Assembly (NCBI RefSeq): GCF_006335015.1
Contig: NZ_VDGT01000018.1
Location: 62,001 to 126,000 of the forward strand
DNA from: Streptomyces sedi
GTDB lineage: Bacteria > Actinomycetota > Actinomycetes > Streptomycetales > Streptomycetaceae
DNA length: 64,000 nucleotides
Direction: 5' to 3'
In this document: positions 25,799-32,617 of the stretch, piece after piece
Position numbering within the stretch: position 1 is the first letter of the stretch
Layout of the letters: every line of letters begins with the position of its first letter
Translations under genes and position numbers: made by a program
The notes under the pieces: generated by a model
Databases searched by the model: none
The model's input: only the letters and a program-made list of their open reading frames with translations
Told to the model about the DNA's origin: nothing

Positions 25799-26894
25799 AT
25801 CCACTCCTCACGCTCCGCGTTGACCGGTCCGAGGGCCGCAACAGACCCACCACACCCATAACGAGCGGGAGTTCCGCAGGGATCGGTGGCGTCGGGTTTT
25901 CCTTCGCCTCGGTGGGACCCCGGGCGTTGACGGTGCCCGTGTCGGGGTCGGGAACCCCGGCGAACGCCTCGGCGTCGCCCAGCCGCTGCCAGTGCCCGAA
26001 GGGCCAGGCGATCACCATGGCACGGCCCACGACGCGGTCCTCGTGTACCGTACCCTGCCCCTCGTCGTCCAGGTGGTAGCGCGAGTCGGCCGAGTTCGAC
26101 CGGTGGTCGCCCATCACGAAGAGTCGCTTCTCCGGGACGGTCACCTCGAACTCGATCTGCGACGGCGGGTTCCCCGGGTAGAGGTAGGGCTCGTCCAACG
26201 CCGTGCCGTTGACCGTGATCCGGCCCGAGTCGTCGCAGCAGACGACGGTGTCGCCACCGACGGCGATCACGCGCTTGATCAGGTCCTGATCGTTCTGCGA
26301 CGGAAGCAGACCGATCCAGGTCAGGAAGTCCCGCCCCTGCTCGATCCCGATCGGCAGTTCGCTCTCCGTGGTGTCGGCCTGCTCGGAGGCGAGCCAGCCG
26401 CCCGGGTCCTCGAACACCACCACGTCGCCCCGGTCGGGCTTCCAGCCGAACCACGGGGTGAGCTTGTCCACCAGCACCCGGTCGTCGATCTTGATCGTCT
26501 CCTCCATCGAACCGGAGGGGATCACGAACGCCTGCACCAGGAACGTCTTGAGCACCAGCGCTATCAGCAGCGCGGTGCCGACGAGTATGGGTATCTCGCG
26601 GGTGGCGCGCAGCCGGCGGCGGCGCTTGATGCGCTTGGCGGCGCGGCGCCGGGCCGCCCGCCCCTCGCCGGGGCCGCGCAGCGTCGGGGCCGGCTCACCC
26701 CGCGGCTCCTCCCGGGGCGCTCCCCCGGGCGCCGCGTGGCGTCTCCACCGCTCCTCGTCCGCGCCGTCCGGCGACGGCACCGCGCCGGGCGGCGGCCCCT
26801 GGGCCGCGCCGGACCCGGGCCGCTCGTGCTCCCGCCCCGCGGAGCGCTCCGGGCGACCGCCCCGGCGCCCGCGCGGCCGGCCCCGCTCACCCAT
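25602..26894 (-). CDS. sipX: Type I signal peptidase SipX, reading frame extended past its normal end
   Basis: The open frame encodes 430 residues, clearly longer than usual (about 320-360). A 100-residue basic/Pro-rich N-terminus precedes the membrane segment (EIPILVGTALLIALVLKTFL), catalytic Ser in IPSGSMEETI and Lys in DLIKRVIAVGGDTV, and box E in LFVMGDHRSNSADSRYH. A C-terminal hydrophobic anchor (AELPLVMGVVGLL) is followed by about 85 Arg/Gly-rich residues read out of frame through the start of sipY. In the +1 frame a TGA lies at 25808-25810, just before the sipY ribosome site, suggesting a one-base indel displaced the stop. The ATG at 26894 overlaps the sipW stop by 8 bp. Confidence 0.82.
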   Translation of the reverse strand: MGERGRPRGRRGGRPERSAGREHERPGSGAAQGPPPGAVPSPDGADEERWRRHAAPGGAPREEPRGEPAPTLRGPGEGRAARRRAAKRIKRRRRLRATREIPILVGTALLIALVLKTFLVQAFVIPSGSMEETIKIDDRVLVDKLTPWFGWKPDRGDVVVFEDPGGWLASEQADTTESELPIGIEQGRDFLTWIGLLPSQNDQDLIKRVIAVGGDTVVCCDDSGRITVNGTALDEPYLYPGNPPSQIEFEVTVPEKRLFVMGDHRSNSADSRYHLDDEGQGTVHEDRVVGRAMVIAWPFGHWQRLGDAEAFAGVPDPDTGTVNARGPTEAKENPTPPIPAELPLVMGVVGLLRPSDRSTRSVRSGCGGCGGGCAIQRGGAGGPSGEPDWRRARRWPPRLRTGRRRRRRRRAGGCRDAGGEGEGEGGRGPA

Positions 26895-27600
26895 GGTCCG
26901 ACCGGAGGGATGTCCAGCGGCCGACGGGCCAACCGACCCAGTCCGCACGACCGATGACCTTGTCTTCGGGGACGGTGCCACCCCCCGGGGAGCCCAGATA
27001 CTCCCTGGAGTCCGCCGAGTCGGAACGGTGGTCGCCCATTACCCACAACCGTCCCTCGGGCACTCGAATATCAAACCTGACATTCGAAGGTTTGTCCCCC
27101 GGATACAGATATGACTCCTCCAGGGGCTCGCCGTTGACCTCGATCCGCCCCTCGTCGTCGCAACAGCGCACCCGGTCCCCACCGATGCCGATCACCCGCT
27201 TCACGAAGTCCGTGTCGGACGAGCTGGCCAGCCCCACCGCGCCGGCCGCGGTGCGCAACAGGCCCTCCAGCGGCCCGGGGTCGGGCTCGTGCGCGACGAA
27301 GGAACCCGCGCCGTCGAAGACCACGATGTCCCCCCGTTCCACCTCGCCGCCGAAGCTGTAGGCCAGCTTGTTGACCAGTACCCGGTCCCCCACCCGCAGC
27401 GTGCCCTCCATGGATCCGCTGGGGATCACGAAGGGCTGTACCACGAACCGGCTGACCAGGGAGGTCACCACCACCGTAGCCAACGCCACCGACAGCCAGA
27501 AACGAGCCGAGCGCGGCCAGCGCCCGCGGGACTTCGGTGAGTCTGAGGGCTGGTCGCGCTCGGATGGTTCGGAGGAGGCCCCCGCGTCGGAGTCGGTCAC
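26887..27600 (-). CDS. sipW: Type I signal peptidase SipW
   Basis: 237 residues, first and shortest of the four tandem signal peptidases. There is one N-terminal membrane anchor (FWLSVALATVVVTSLVSRFV, about residues 34-53) and no C-terminal anchor, which is the feature that distinguishes Streptomyces SipW from X, Y and Z. The catalytic Ser is in IPSGSMEGTL, catalytic Lys in DFVKRVIGIGGDRV, box E in RLWVMGDHRSDSADSREY. The GTG start at 27600 lies 30 bp downstream of rplS, so the sip genes probably belong to the trmD-rplS transcription unit. Confidence 0.9.
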   Translation of the reverse strand: MTDSDAGASSEPSERDQPSDSPKSRGRWPRSARFWLSVALATVVVTSLVSRFVVQPFVIPSGSMEGTLRVGDRVLVNKLAYSFGGEVERGDIVVFDGAGSFVAHEPDPGPLEGLLRTAAGAVGLASSSDTDFVKRVIGIGGDRVRCCDDEGRIEVNGEPLEESYLYPGDKPSNVRFDIRVPEGRLWVMGDHRSDSADSREYLGSPGGGTVPEDKVIGRADWVGWPVGRWTSLRSDHG

Positions 27601-27630
27601 GCGGAGATGCTAACCGTCCGCGAGGGGAGG

Positions 27631-27978
27631 TCAGTTCTCCCGCTTCTCCTTGATCTTGGCGGCCTTGCCGCGCAGGTTGCGCAGGTAGTAGAGCTTGGCG
27701 CGGCGGACGTCACCGCGGGTCACGACCTCGATCTTCTCCGCCACGGGGGTGTGGACCGGGAAGGTGCGCTCGACGCCGACGCCGAAGCTGATCTTGCGGA
27801 CCGTGAAGGTCTCCCGCACGCCGGAGCCCTGGCGACGGATGACCACGCCCTTGAACTGCTGCACACGGGAGCGGTTGCCCTCGATGACGCGGACGTGGAC
27901 GTTGACGGTGTCGCCCGGGCGGAAGGACGGGATGTCCTCGCGCAGGGAAGCGCTGTCGATGCTGTCCAGGAGGTTCAT
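27631..27978 (-). CDS. rplS: 50S ribosomal protein L19
   Basis: 115 residues, normal length. L19 lies at the 30S-50S interface. The family motifs are PSFRPGDTVNVHVRVIEGNR, SRVQQFKGVVIRRQGSG, ETFTVRKISFGVGVERTFP and the C-terminal RRAKLYYLRNLRGKAAKIKE. The ATG at 27978 gives the usual MNLLDSIDSASLR start. It sits 132 bp downstream of trmD, the standard rpsP-rimM-trmD-rplS order, and directly upstream of sipW. Confidence 0.96.
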   Translation of the reverse strand: MNLLDSIDSASLREDIPSFRPGDTVNVHVRVIEGNRSRVQQFKGVVIRRQGSGVRETFTVRKISFGVGVERTFPVHTPVAEKIEVVTRGDVRRAKLYYLRNLRGKAAKIKEKREN

Positions 27979-28110
27979 GGCCTGCTGCTTTCCTCGCCCG
28001 ATGCCACAGGTCATCGGCGGAACGTCGAGAAGTGTGTGTGGTGCGGCGTCGACACCCGGCGGCGTCGGTCCCCCTGTGGCGGGGTCGCACGCCCGGCGTG
28101 AGCCAGCGGC

Positions 28111-28920
28111 CTATTCTTCCACGGTCTCGGGCAGGCGCCAAAATCGGCCGTCCTCGCCCTCGCGCCAGCCCAGTTCGGCCAGCGTCGCACGGTCGTGCCT
28201 GTCGAAGTCCTCCGGGCCGCGCCCCGCGATCAGGTCGGGCCGGTGCGCGCTGGTACGCCGCAACGCCTCGTCCCTGCGCCAACGGGCGATCCGCCCGTGG
28301 TGGCCGCTGCTCAGCACCTCGGGCACGGTCCGGCCGCGCCACTCGGGCGGCTTGGTGTAGACCGGCCCCTCCAGCAACTCGGCCATCGCGCCGGGCGCGA
28401 AGGAGTCGTCCCGGTGCGAGTCCGCGTTGCCCAGCACCCCCGGGAGCAGCCGTGCGATGGCCTCGACCATCACCAGCACCGGCGCCTCGCCACCGGCCAG
28501 CACGTAGTCCCCGACGGACAGCTCCCGCACGTCCAGCCGCTCGCCGTACTCCTCGATCACCCGCCGGTCGATGCCCTCGTACCGCGCCGGGGTGAAGACC
28601 AGCCAGGGCTCGGCGGCCAGCTCGACGGCCAGCTCCTGGGTGAACGGCCGCCCGCTCGGCGTGGGCACGACCACCACGGGCCGCCCCTCGCCCGAGGCCA
28701 GCACGGCGTCCAGCGCCTCGCCCCAGGGTTCGGGCTTCATCACCATGCCGGGGCCCCCGCCGTAGGGGGTGTCGTCGACGGTGTGGTGCCGGTCGTGGGT
28801 GTGGGCGCGCAGGTCGTGGACCCGGACGTCGAGCTGGCCGCGGGCGCGCGCCTTGCCCACCAGCGAGACGTTCAGCGGCTCCAGGTACTCAGGGAAGATG
28901 GTGACGACGTCCAGCCTCAT
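28111..28920 (-). CDS. trmD: tRNA (guanine37-N1)-methyltransferase
   Basis: 269 residues. It adds the m1G37 modification that prevents +1 frameshifting. The trefoil-knot SPOUT motifs are intact: RLDVVTIFPEYLEPL at the N-terminus, DDTPYGGGPGMVMKPEPW, ARYEGIDRRVIEEY with the G-x-D-x-R-V pattern, and SVGDYVLAGGEAPVLVMVEA. The C-terminal helical domain (PPEWRGRTVPEVLSSGHHGR then IARWRR) is present. The ATG at 28920 overlaps the rimM stop by 4 bp (ATGA), so the two are translationally coupled. Confidence 0.96.
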   Translation of the reverse strand: MRLDVVTIFPEYLEPLNVSLVGKARARGQLDVRVHDLRAHTHDRHHTVDDTPYGGGPGMVMKPEPWGEALDAVLASGEGRPVVVVPTPSGRPFTQELAVELAAEPWLVFTPARYEGIDRRVIEEYGERLDVRELSVGDYVLAGGEAPVLVMVEAIARLLPGVLGNADSHRDDSFAPGAMAELLEGPVYTKPPEWRGRTVPEVLSSGHHGRIARWRRDEALRRTSAHRPDLIAGRGPEDFDRHDRATLAELGWREGEDGRFWRLPETVEE

Positions 28921-29468
28921 GCGCCGGCACCCTCGCCCGTGGCCTCGCCCTTCTCCTCCAGGTCCAGCAGCCCGGGCGGCGGGTCGACGACCACCCGGCC
29001 GCGCTCCAGGTCGACCTCGGGGACGATCGCCTCGACGAAGGGGACGAACGCCTCGCCGCCGCCGGGCAGGGCCACCACCAGCAGGTCCTGTCCCGGCAGA
29101 TGGGACACCTCGCGCACCGAGCCGACCTCGGTCCCGTCCCGCGCGGTGACCACGGTCAGCCCCACCAGCTGGTGGTCGTAGAACTCCTCGGGGTCCTCCG
29201 GGAGCTGGTCCGGGTCGACCTCGGCGACCAGCAGCGTGTTCCGCAGCGACTCCGCGGCGTCGCGGGTGCGGACGCCGGCGAACCGCAGCACCAGCCGGCC
29301 GCTCTGCACCCGGCCGCTCTCGATGGTCAACGGGCCCGCACCGGCCGGCTCGGTGGTCAGCACCTCGCCCGGGGCCAGCCGCAGTTCGGGCTCGTCGGTG
29401 CGCACCTCGACGGTGACCTCGCCCTTGATCCCGTGGGCGCGGCCCACGCGCGCGACGACCAGTTGCAC
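28917..29468 (-). CDS. rimM: Ribosome maturation factor RimM
   Basis: 183 residues. It binds S19 and assists maturation of the 30S head domain. The N-terminal beta-barrel opens VARVGRAHGIKGEVTVEVRT. The C-terminal PRC-barrel domain spans about residues 95-170, with YDHQLVGLTVV and the closing FVEAIVPEVDLERGRVVVDP PPGLLDL motif. A short acidic tail is typical of actinobacteria. The GTG start at 29468 is immediately followed by the canonical QLVVARVGRAHG. It is separated from khpA by a 120-bp gap that contains a 17-bp hairpin. Confidence 0.94.
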   Translation of the reverse strand: MQLVVARVGRAHGIKGEVTVEVRTDEPELRLAPGEVLTTEPAGAGPLTIESGRVQSGRLVLRFAGVRTRDAAESLRNTLLVAEVDPDQLPEDPEEFYDHQLVGLTVVTARDGTEVGSVREVSHLPGQDLLVVALPGGGEAFVPFVEAIVPEVDLERGRVVVDPPPGLLDLEEKGEATGEGAGA

Positions 29469-29530
29469 TGTGCTCTTCGTTCCTCACGTGGTGGCGGGTC
29501 GGCGGGACCCGCGGATGGCGGGCGGCACGC

Positions 29531-29568
29531 GTGAGGGCCGGGTGCGGCGAACCGCACCCGGCCCTCAC
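29531..29568. terminator. Strong hairpin between khpA and rimM
   Basis: A perfect 17-bp stem (GTGAGGGCCGGGTGCGG, 29531-29547, complement 29552-29568) with a CGAA loop, inside the otherwise co-directional rpsP-khpA-rimM-trmD-rplS cluster. No T-tract follows. It may be a partial terminator or an RNase III processing site that sets different levels for the two halves of the operon. Confidence 0.7.
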
Positions 29569-29588
29569 GGTGATGCCATGTGGCGCCC

Positions 29589-29828
29589 TCAGCGGACCTC
29601 GTCCGCGTCGACCAGGTCGACGCGGATGCCCTTGCCTCCGAGCGCGCCCACGACCGTGCGCAGCGAACGCGCGGTGCGGCCGTTGCGGCCGATCACCTTG
29701 CCGAGGTCCTCGGGATGCACCCGGACCTCCAGCACACGGCCCCGGCGCAGAGTGCGCGAGGCGACCTGGACCTCGTCGGGGTTGTCGACGATGCCCTTCA
29801 CCAGGTGCTCCAGGGCCTCCTCAAGCAT
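29589..29828 (-). CDS. khpA: KH-domain RNA-binding protein KhpA
   Basis: 79 residues, a single KH domain of the KhpA/YlqC family. The core GKVIGRNGRTARSLRTVV contains the G-x-x-G RNA-binding loop (GRNG). The N-terminal helix reads LEEALEHLVKGIVDNPDEV. In Gram-positive bacteria KhpA pairs with KhpB and binds many small RNAs. The ATG at 29828 is 1 bp from the rpsP stop (TGAGATG), so translation is coupled to rpsP, the usual arrangement. Confidence 0.93.
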   Translation of the reverse strand: MLEEALEHLVKGIVDNPDEVQVASRTLRRGRVLEVRVHPEDLGKVIGRNGRTARSLRTVVGALGGKGIRVDLVDADEVR

Positions 29829-29829
29829 C

Positions 29830-30255
29830 TCAGCCCTCGGAGGACTCGGCCGGCGCCTCGGCCTTCTTCTCGGCCTTCTTCGCCTTGGGGGTGATGGCCT
29901 CGCCCTTCGGCTCGCCACCCGACTCCTTGGCGGCGGCCTCGAAGGCGGCGCGGCGGTCGGGGCGGGCGGCGGGCTCCTTCAGGGGCGGCGGGGCCGGCAG
30001 ACCACGGAACTTCTGCCAGTCACCGGTCGCCTTGAGGATGCCGAGCACGGCCTCCGTCGGCTGGGCGCCGACGCTCAGCCAGTGCTGCACGCGGTCCGAG
30101 TCGACCTCGATACGCGAGGGGTTCTGCACCGGGTGGTACAGGCCGATCTCCTCGATGGCCCGGCCGTCCCGGCGGGTACGTGCGTCGGCGACGATGATGC
30201 GGTAGTGAGGCGAACGGATCTTGCCCAGTCGCTTCAGCTTGATCTTGACTGCCAC
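29830..30255 (-). CDS. rpsP: 30S ribosomal protein S16
   Basis: 141 residues. The S16 core occupies about the first 85: AVKIKLKRLGKIRSPHYRII, VADARTRRDGRAIEEIGLYH, SDRVQHWLSVGAQPTEAV. A 55-residue Lys/Ala/Glu-rich tail extends beyond the core, as is usual in streptomycetes. The ATG at 30255 is standard. It leads the rpsP-khpA-(rimM-trmD) cluster; about 150 bp separate it from the SprT-like gene, where its promoter should lie. Confidence 0.95.
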   Translation of the reverse strand: MAVKIKLKRLGKIRSPHYRIIVADARTRRDGRAIEEIGLYHPVQNPSRIEVDSDRVQHWLSVGAQPTEAVLGILKATGDWQKFRGLPAPPPLKEPAARPDRRAAFEAAAKESGGEPKGEAITPKAKKAEKKAEAPAESSEG

Positions 30256-30404
30256 GGGTGTGGTGTCTCCTGCGTGATTGACGTGGTGAGCTCGTCCGCG
30301 CCGCGTGGGGTTGCGGCGGGCCGGGGCCCGGTGGACTGCGACAGCCGAGGGAGAGAGGGTTCCTGGCGACTGTCGAGTTCAGCGGACCATTCTGCCACAG
30401 CCGT

Positions 30405-31004
30405 TCAGGAGGACGCCGCCACGGTCACCGCTTCCACGATCTGGAACGGCGTCTTGCAGGCGCCGCACATGATCGGGGCCTGGGCCAGCACCGAGGGCAC
30501 CACCCGGACGTTCCGCCCGCAGTCGCAGACGGCCTTGACGCGGACGCCCCCGCCGGAGGAGCCGTGGCGGGCGGCCGGGCCGCGGAAGCTGCGCTTCGTG
30601 TCGCTGGCCGTCGCCGCCAGGTGCGCCTTGAGGGCGCGCTGGAGCCGCTCGGCGGTGAGCCGGTAGCGGCGCCTGGTCTCCGGGCTCACGGTGACCAGCG
30701 AGAAACCGCTGCTGGGGTGCGGCTCCTCGGGGTGGTCGAGCCCCAGCTCCTCGGCGATCGCGAGGAATCTGCGGTTGTGGTAGCGCCCCGCGCGCGAGGT
30801 GTCCCGCACCCCCCGGGCGGCGGCGACGCCGTGCACCGCCTCGTGCAGCAGTCGTTCGAAGGAGAGCTCGGCGCCGCAGGCCGACGAGGACTCTCCGATC
30901 AGGGATTCGGGCGCGGCCAGGTCCGGCAGCTCCGGGTGGTGCCTCTGGATGTCGGCCCACGCGTGTGCCAGCTCGGCGGCGAGAACTGGTGGTGTCGTGC
31001 TCAC
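30405..31004 (-). CDS. SprT-like zinc metalloprotein
   Basis: 199 residues. A metallopeptidase-type zinc motif, LLHEAVHGVAAARG (H-E-x-x-H), lies near residue 50. A third metal ligand may come from the following RAGRYHNRRFLAIAEELGL segment, as in SprT/Spartan proteins. The C-terminus carries a C-x-C plus C-x-x-C zinc ribbon (VCDCGRNVRV and IMCGACKTPF), also an SprT-like trait. Spartan proteases degrade DNA-protein crosslinks. Whether this protein does so is not known. The GTG at 31004 is chosen as the first start after the upstream hairpin and promoter. A GTTATCCACG motif is only 3 bp upstream of it. Single gene between rpsP and proS. Confidence 0.8.
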   Translation of the reverse strand: MSTTPPVLAAELAHAWADIQRHHPELPDLAAPESLIGESSSACGAELSFERLLHEAVHGVAAARGVRDTSRAGRYHNRRFLAIAEELGLDHPEEPHPSSGFSLVTVSPETRRRYRLTAERLQRALKAHLAATASDTKRSFRGPAARHGSSGGGVRVKAVCDCGRNVRVVPSVLAQAPIMCGACKTPFQIVEAVTVAASS

Positions 31005-31099
31005 GTCGTGGATAACGAGCGATGCCCCCGCTGTGTTCCGATTCCGGGGCAAGTCCGCGAATTTGCACTTACCCGTCAGTTCGTAGCGCACACGCGAGA

Positions 31100-31127
31100 G
31101 CCCGGGGCGGCGCGTGCCGCCCCGGGC
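31100..31127. terminator. Terminator hairpin after proS
   Basis: A perfect 12-bp stem (GCCCGGGGCGGC, 31100-31111, complement 31116-31127) with a GCGT loop, 7 bp past the proS stop on the minus strand. Confidence 0.75.
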
Positions 31128-31134
31128 CCGTCGC

Positions 31135-32550
31135 TCAGTAGGAGCGGCCCACCACGGCCAGCGTGCCGGGGGCGTCGTCCGAGGCCGGCACGGAGCCGTC
31201 CTCGGCGACCAGGCAGCGCACGGTGACGGCGTCCTCGGCCAGCCGCTTCTCGCCCTCGGCGCCGACCTCGGACCAGGGCAGCCGCGCCCAGCCGCCGGAC
31301 TTCGCCGCCTCGGCGGCCTCCTCCAGGGTCCGCACGTCGAAGGTGCGGCTCTCCCTGCGCTCACGCGACTGCCGCAGCAGCAGCTCCTGGTCCTCCTCCA
31401 GCGCGGTCGGGACCACGGTGGGCAGCGCGTCGATCGCGACCGGCTCCTTGCCGCCCGGGATGCGCCGCGCCAGCATGGCGGTGCCGGCCTCCAGGTCACG
31501 CGGGCCGACCTCGACGCGGATCGGCACGCCCTTCAGCTCCCAGTCCACCGCGCGGCGGCCGAACGGGACGTCGGTGCGGTCGTCGACCTCGACGCGGACG
31601 CCGGCGGCGGCCAGCTGGGCGCCGATCTCACGGACCCGCGTCACCACCGCGTCGTCGCCCTTGATCGCCAGCACGACGGCCTGGACGGCGGCGAGCCGCG
31701 GCGGCACCCGCAGCCCGTTGTCGTCGCCGTGCGACATGATCAGGCCGCCGACCATGCGGGTCGAGGCGCCCCAGGAGGTCTGCCAGACCAGGTCGCGCTC
31801 GCCGTCCTTCCCGAGGAAGCGGGTGTCGAAGGCGCGCGCGAAGTTCTGTCCCAGCTCGTGGCTGGTGCCCATCTGGAGCGCCTTGCCGTCGGCCATCATG
31901 GCCTCCAGCGTCAGGGTGTTGATCGCGCCGGCGAAGCGCTCGGAGGGCGTCTTGCGGCCCAGCACGACGTCGATGCCCAGCACGTTGACCATCACGTCGG
32001 CGTAGACGTCGGTGTGGATCAGCGAGGCGAAGTCACGGGCGTCCTCGTAGCTGGCGTGGGCGGTGTGGCCCTCCTGCCAGAGGAACTCGCTGGTGCGCAG
32101 GAAGACCCTCGGCCGCATCTCCCAACGGACCACGTTGGCCCACTGGTTGATCAGCAGCGGCAGGTCGCGGTAGCTCTGCACCCACTTCGCGAAGTACTCG
32201 TTGATGATGGTCTCGGAGGTGGGGCGGACGACCGCGGGCTCCTCCAGCTGCTTGCCGCCTCCGTGCGTGACCACGGCCAGCTCGGGGGCGAAGCCCTCGA
32301 CGTGCTCGGCCTCCTTGGCCAGGTAGGACTGCGGGATCATCAGCGGGAAGTAGGCGTTGCGCGCGCCGGTCGCCTTGATCCGGGTGTCCAGCTCCGCCTG
32401 CATCCGCTCCCAGAGACCGTAGCCGTACGGTCGGATGACCATGGTGCCGCGCACCGGCCCGTTGTCGGCCAGCTCGGCCTTGCTGATCACGTCCTGGTAC
32501 CAGCGGGGGAAGTCCTCCGACTGGGGGGTGAGTACGGGAGCCTTTGCCAT
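31135..32550 (-). CDS. proS: Prolyl-tRNA synthetase, archaeal/eukaryal-type (ProRS without editing insertion)
   Basis: 471 residues, a class II synthetase. Length and motifs place it in the shorter archaeal/eukaryal-like group: WYQDVISKAELADNGPVRGT at the N-terminus, VVRPTSETIINEYFAKWVQS, motif 2 RTSEFLWQEGHTAH, GTSHELGQNFARAF, and a C-terminal tyrosine (GRSY), a hallmark of that group. Streptomycetes usually carry a longer bacterial-type ProS of about 565 residues with an insertion editing domain, which this lacks. It could be the sole enzyme, a second copy or a self-resistance isoform. The ATG at 32550 is clear. It lies between ffh and the SprT-like gene. Confidence 0.92.
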   Translation of the reverse strand: MAKAPVLTPQSEDFPRWYQDVISKAELADNGPVRGTMVIRPYGYGLWERMQAELDTRIKATGARNAYFPLMIPQSYLAKEAEHVEGFAPELAVVTHGGGKQLEEPAVVRPTSETIINEYFAKWVQSYRDLPLLINQWANVVRWEMRPRVFLRTSEFLWQEGHTAHASYEDARDFASLIHTDVYADVMVNVLGIDVVLGRKTPSERFAGAINTLTLEAMMADGKALQMGTSHELGQNFARAFDTRFLGKDGERDLVWQTSWGASTRMVGGLIMSHGDDNGLRVPPRLAAVQAVVLAIKGDDAVVTRVREIGAQLAAAGVRVEVDDRTDVPFGRRAVDWELKGVPIRVEVGPRDLEAGTAMLARRIPGGKEPVAIDALPTVVPTALEEDQELLLRQSRERRESRTFDVRTLEEAAEAAKSGGWARLPWSEVGAEGEKRLAEDAVTVRCLVAEDGSVPASDDAPGTLAVVGRSY

Positions 32551-32617
32551 GGCGCAGATGGTACGGGGGAACGGGCCGAGAGCGTGAATCGGTTCTCCGG
32601 CCCGCTCCCCCGACGGG

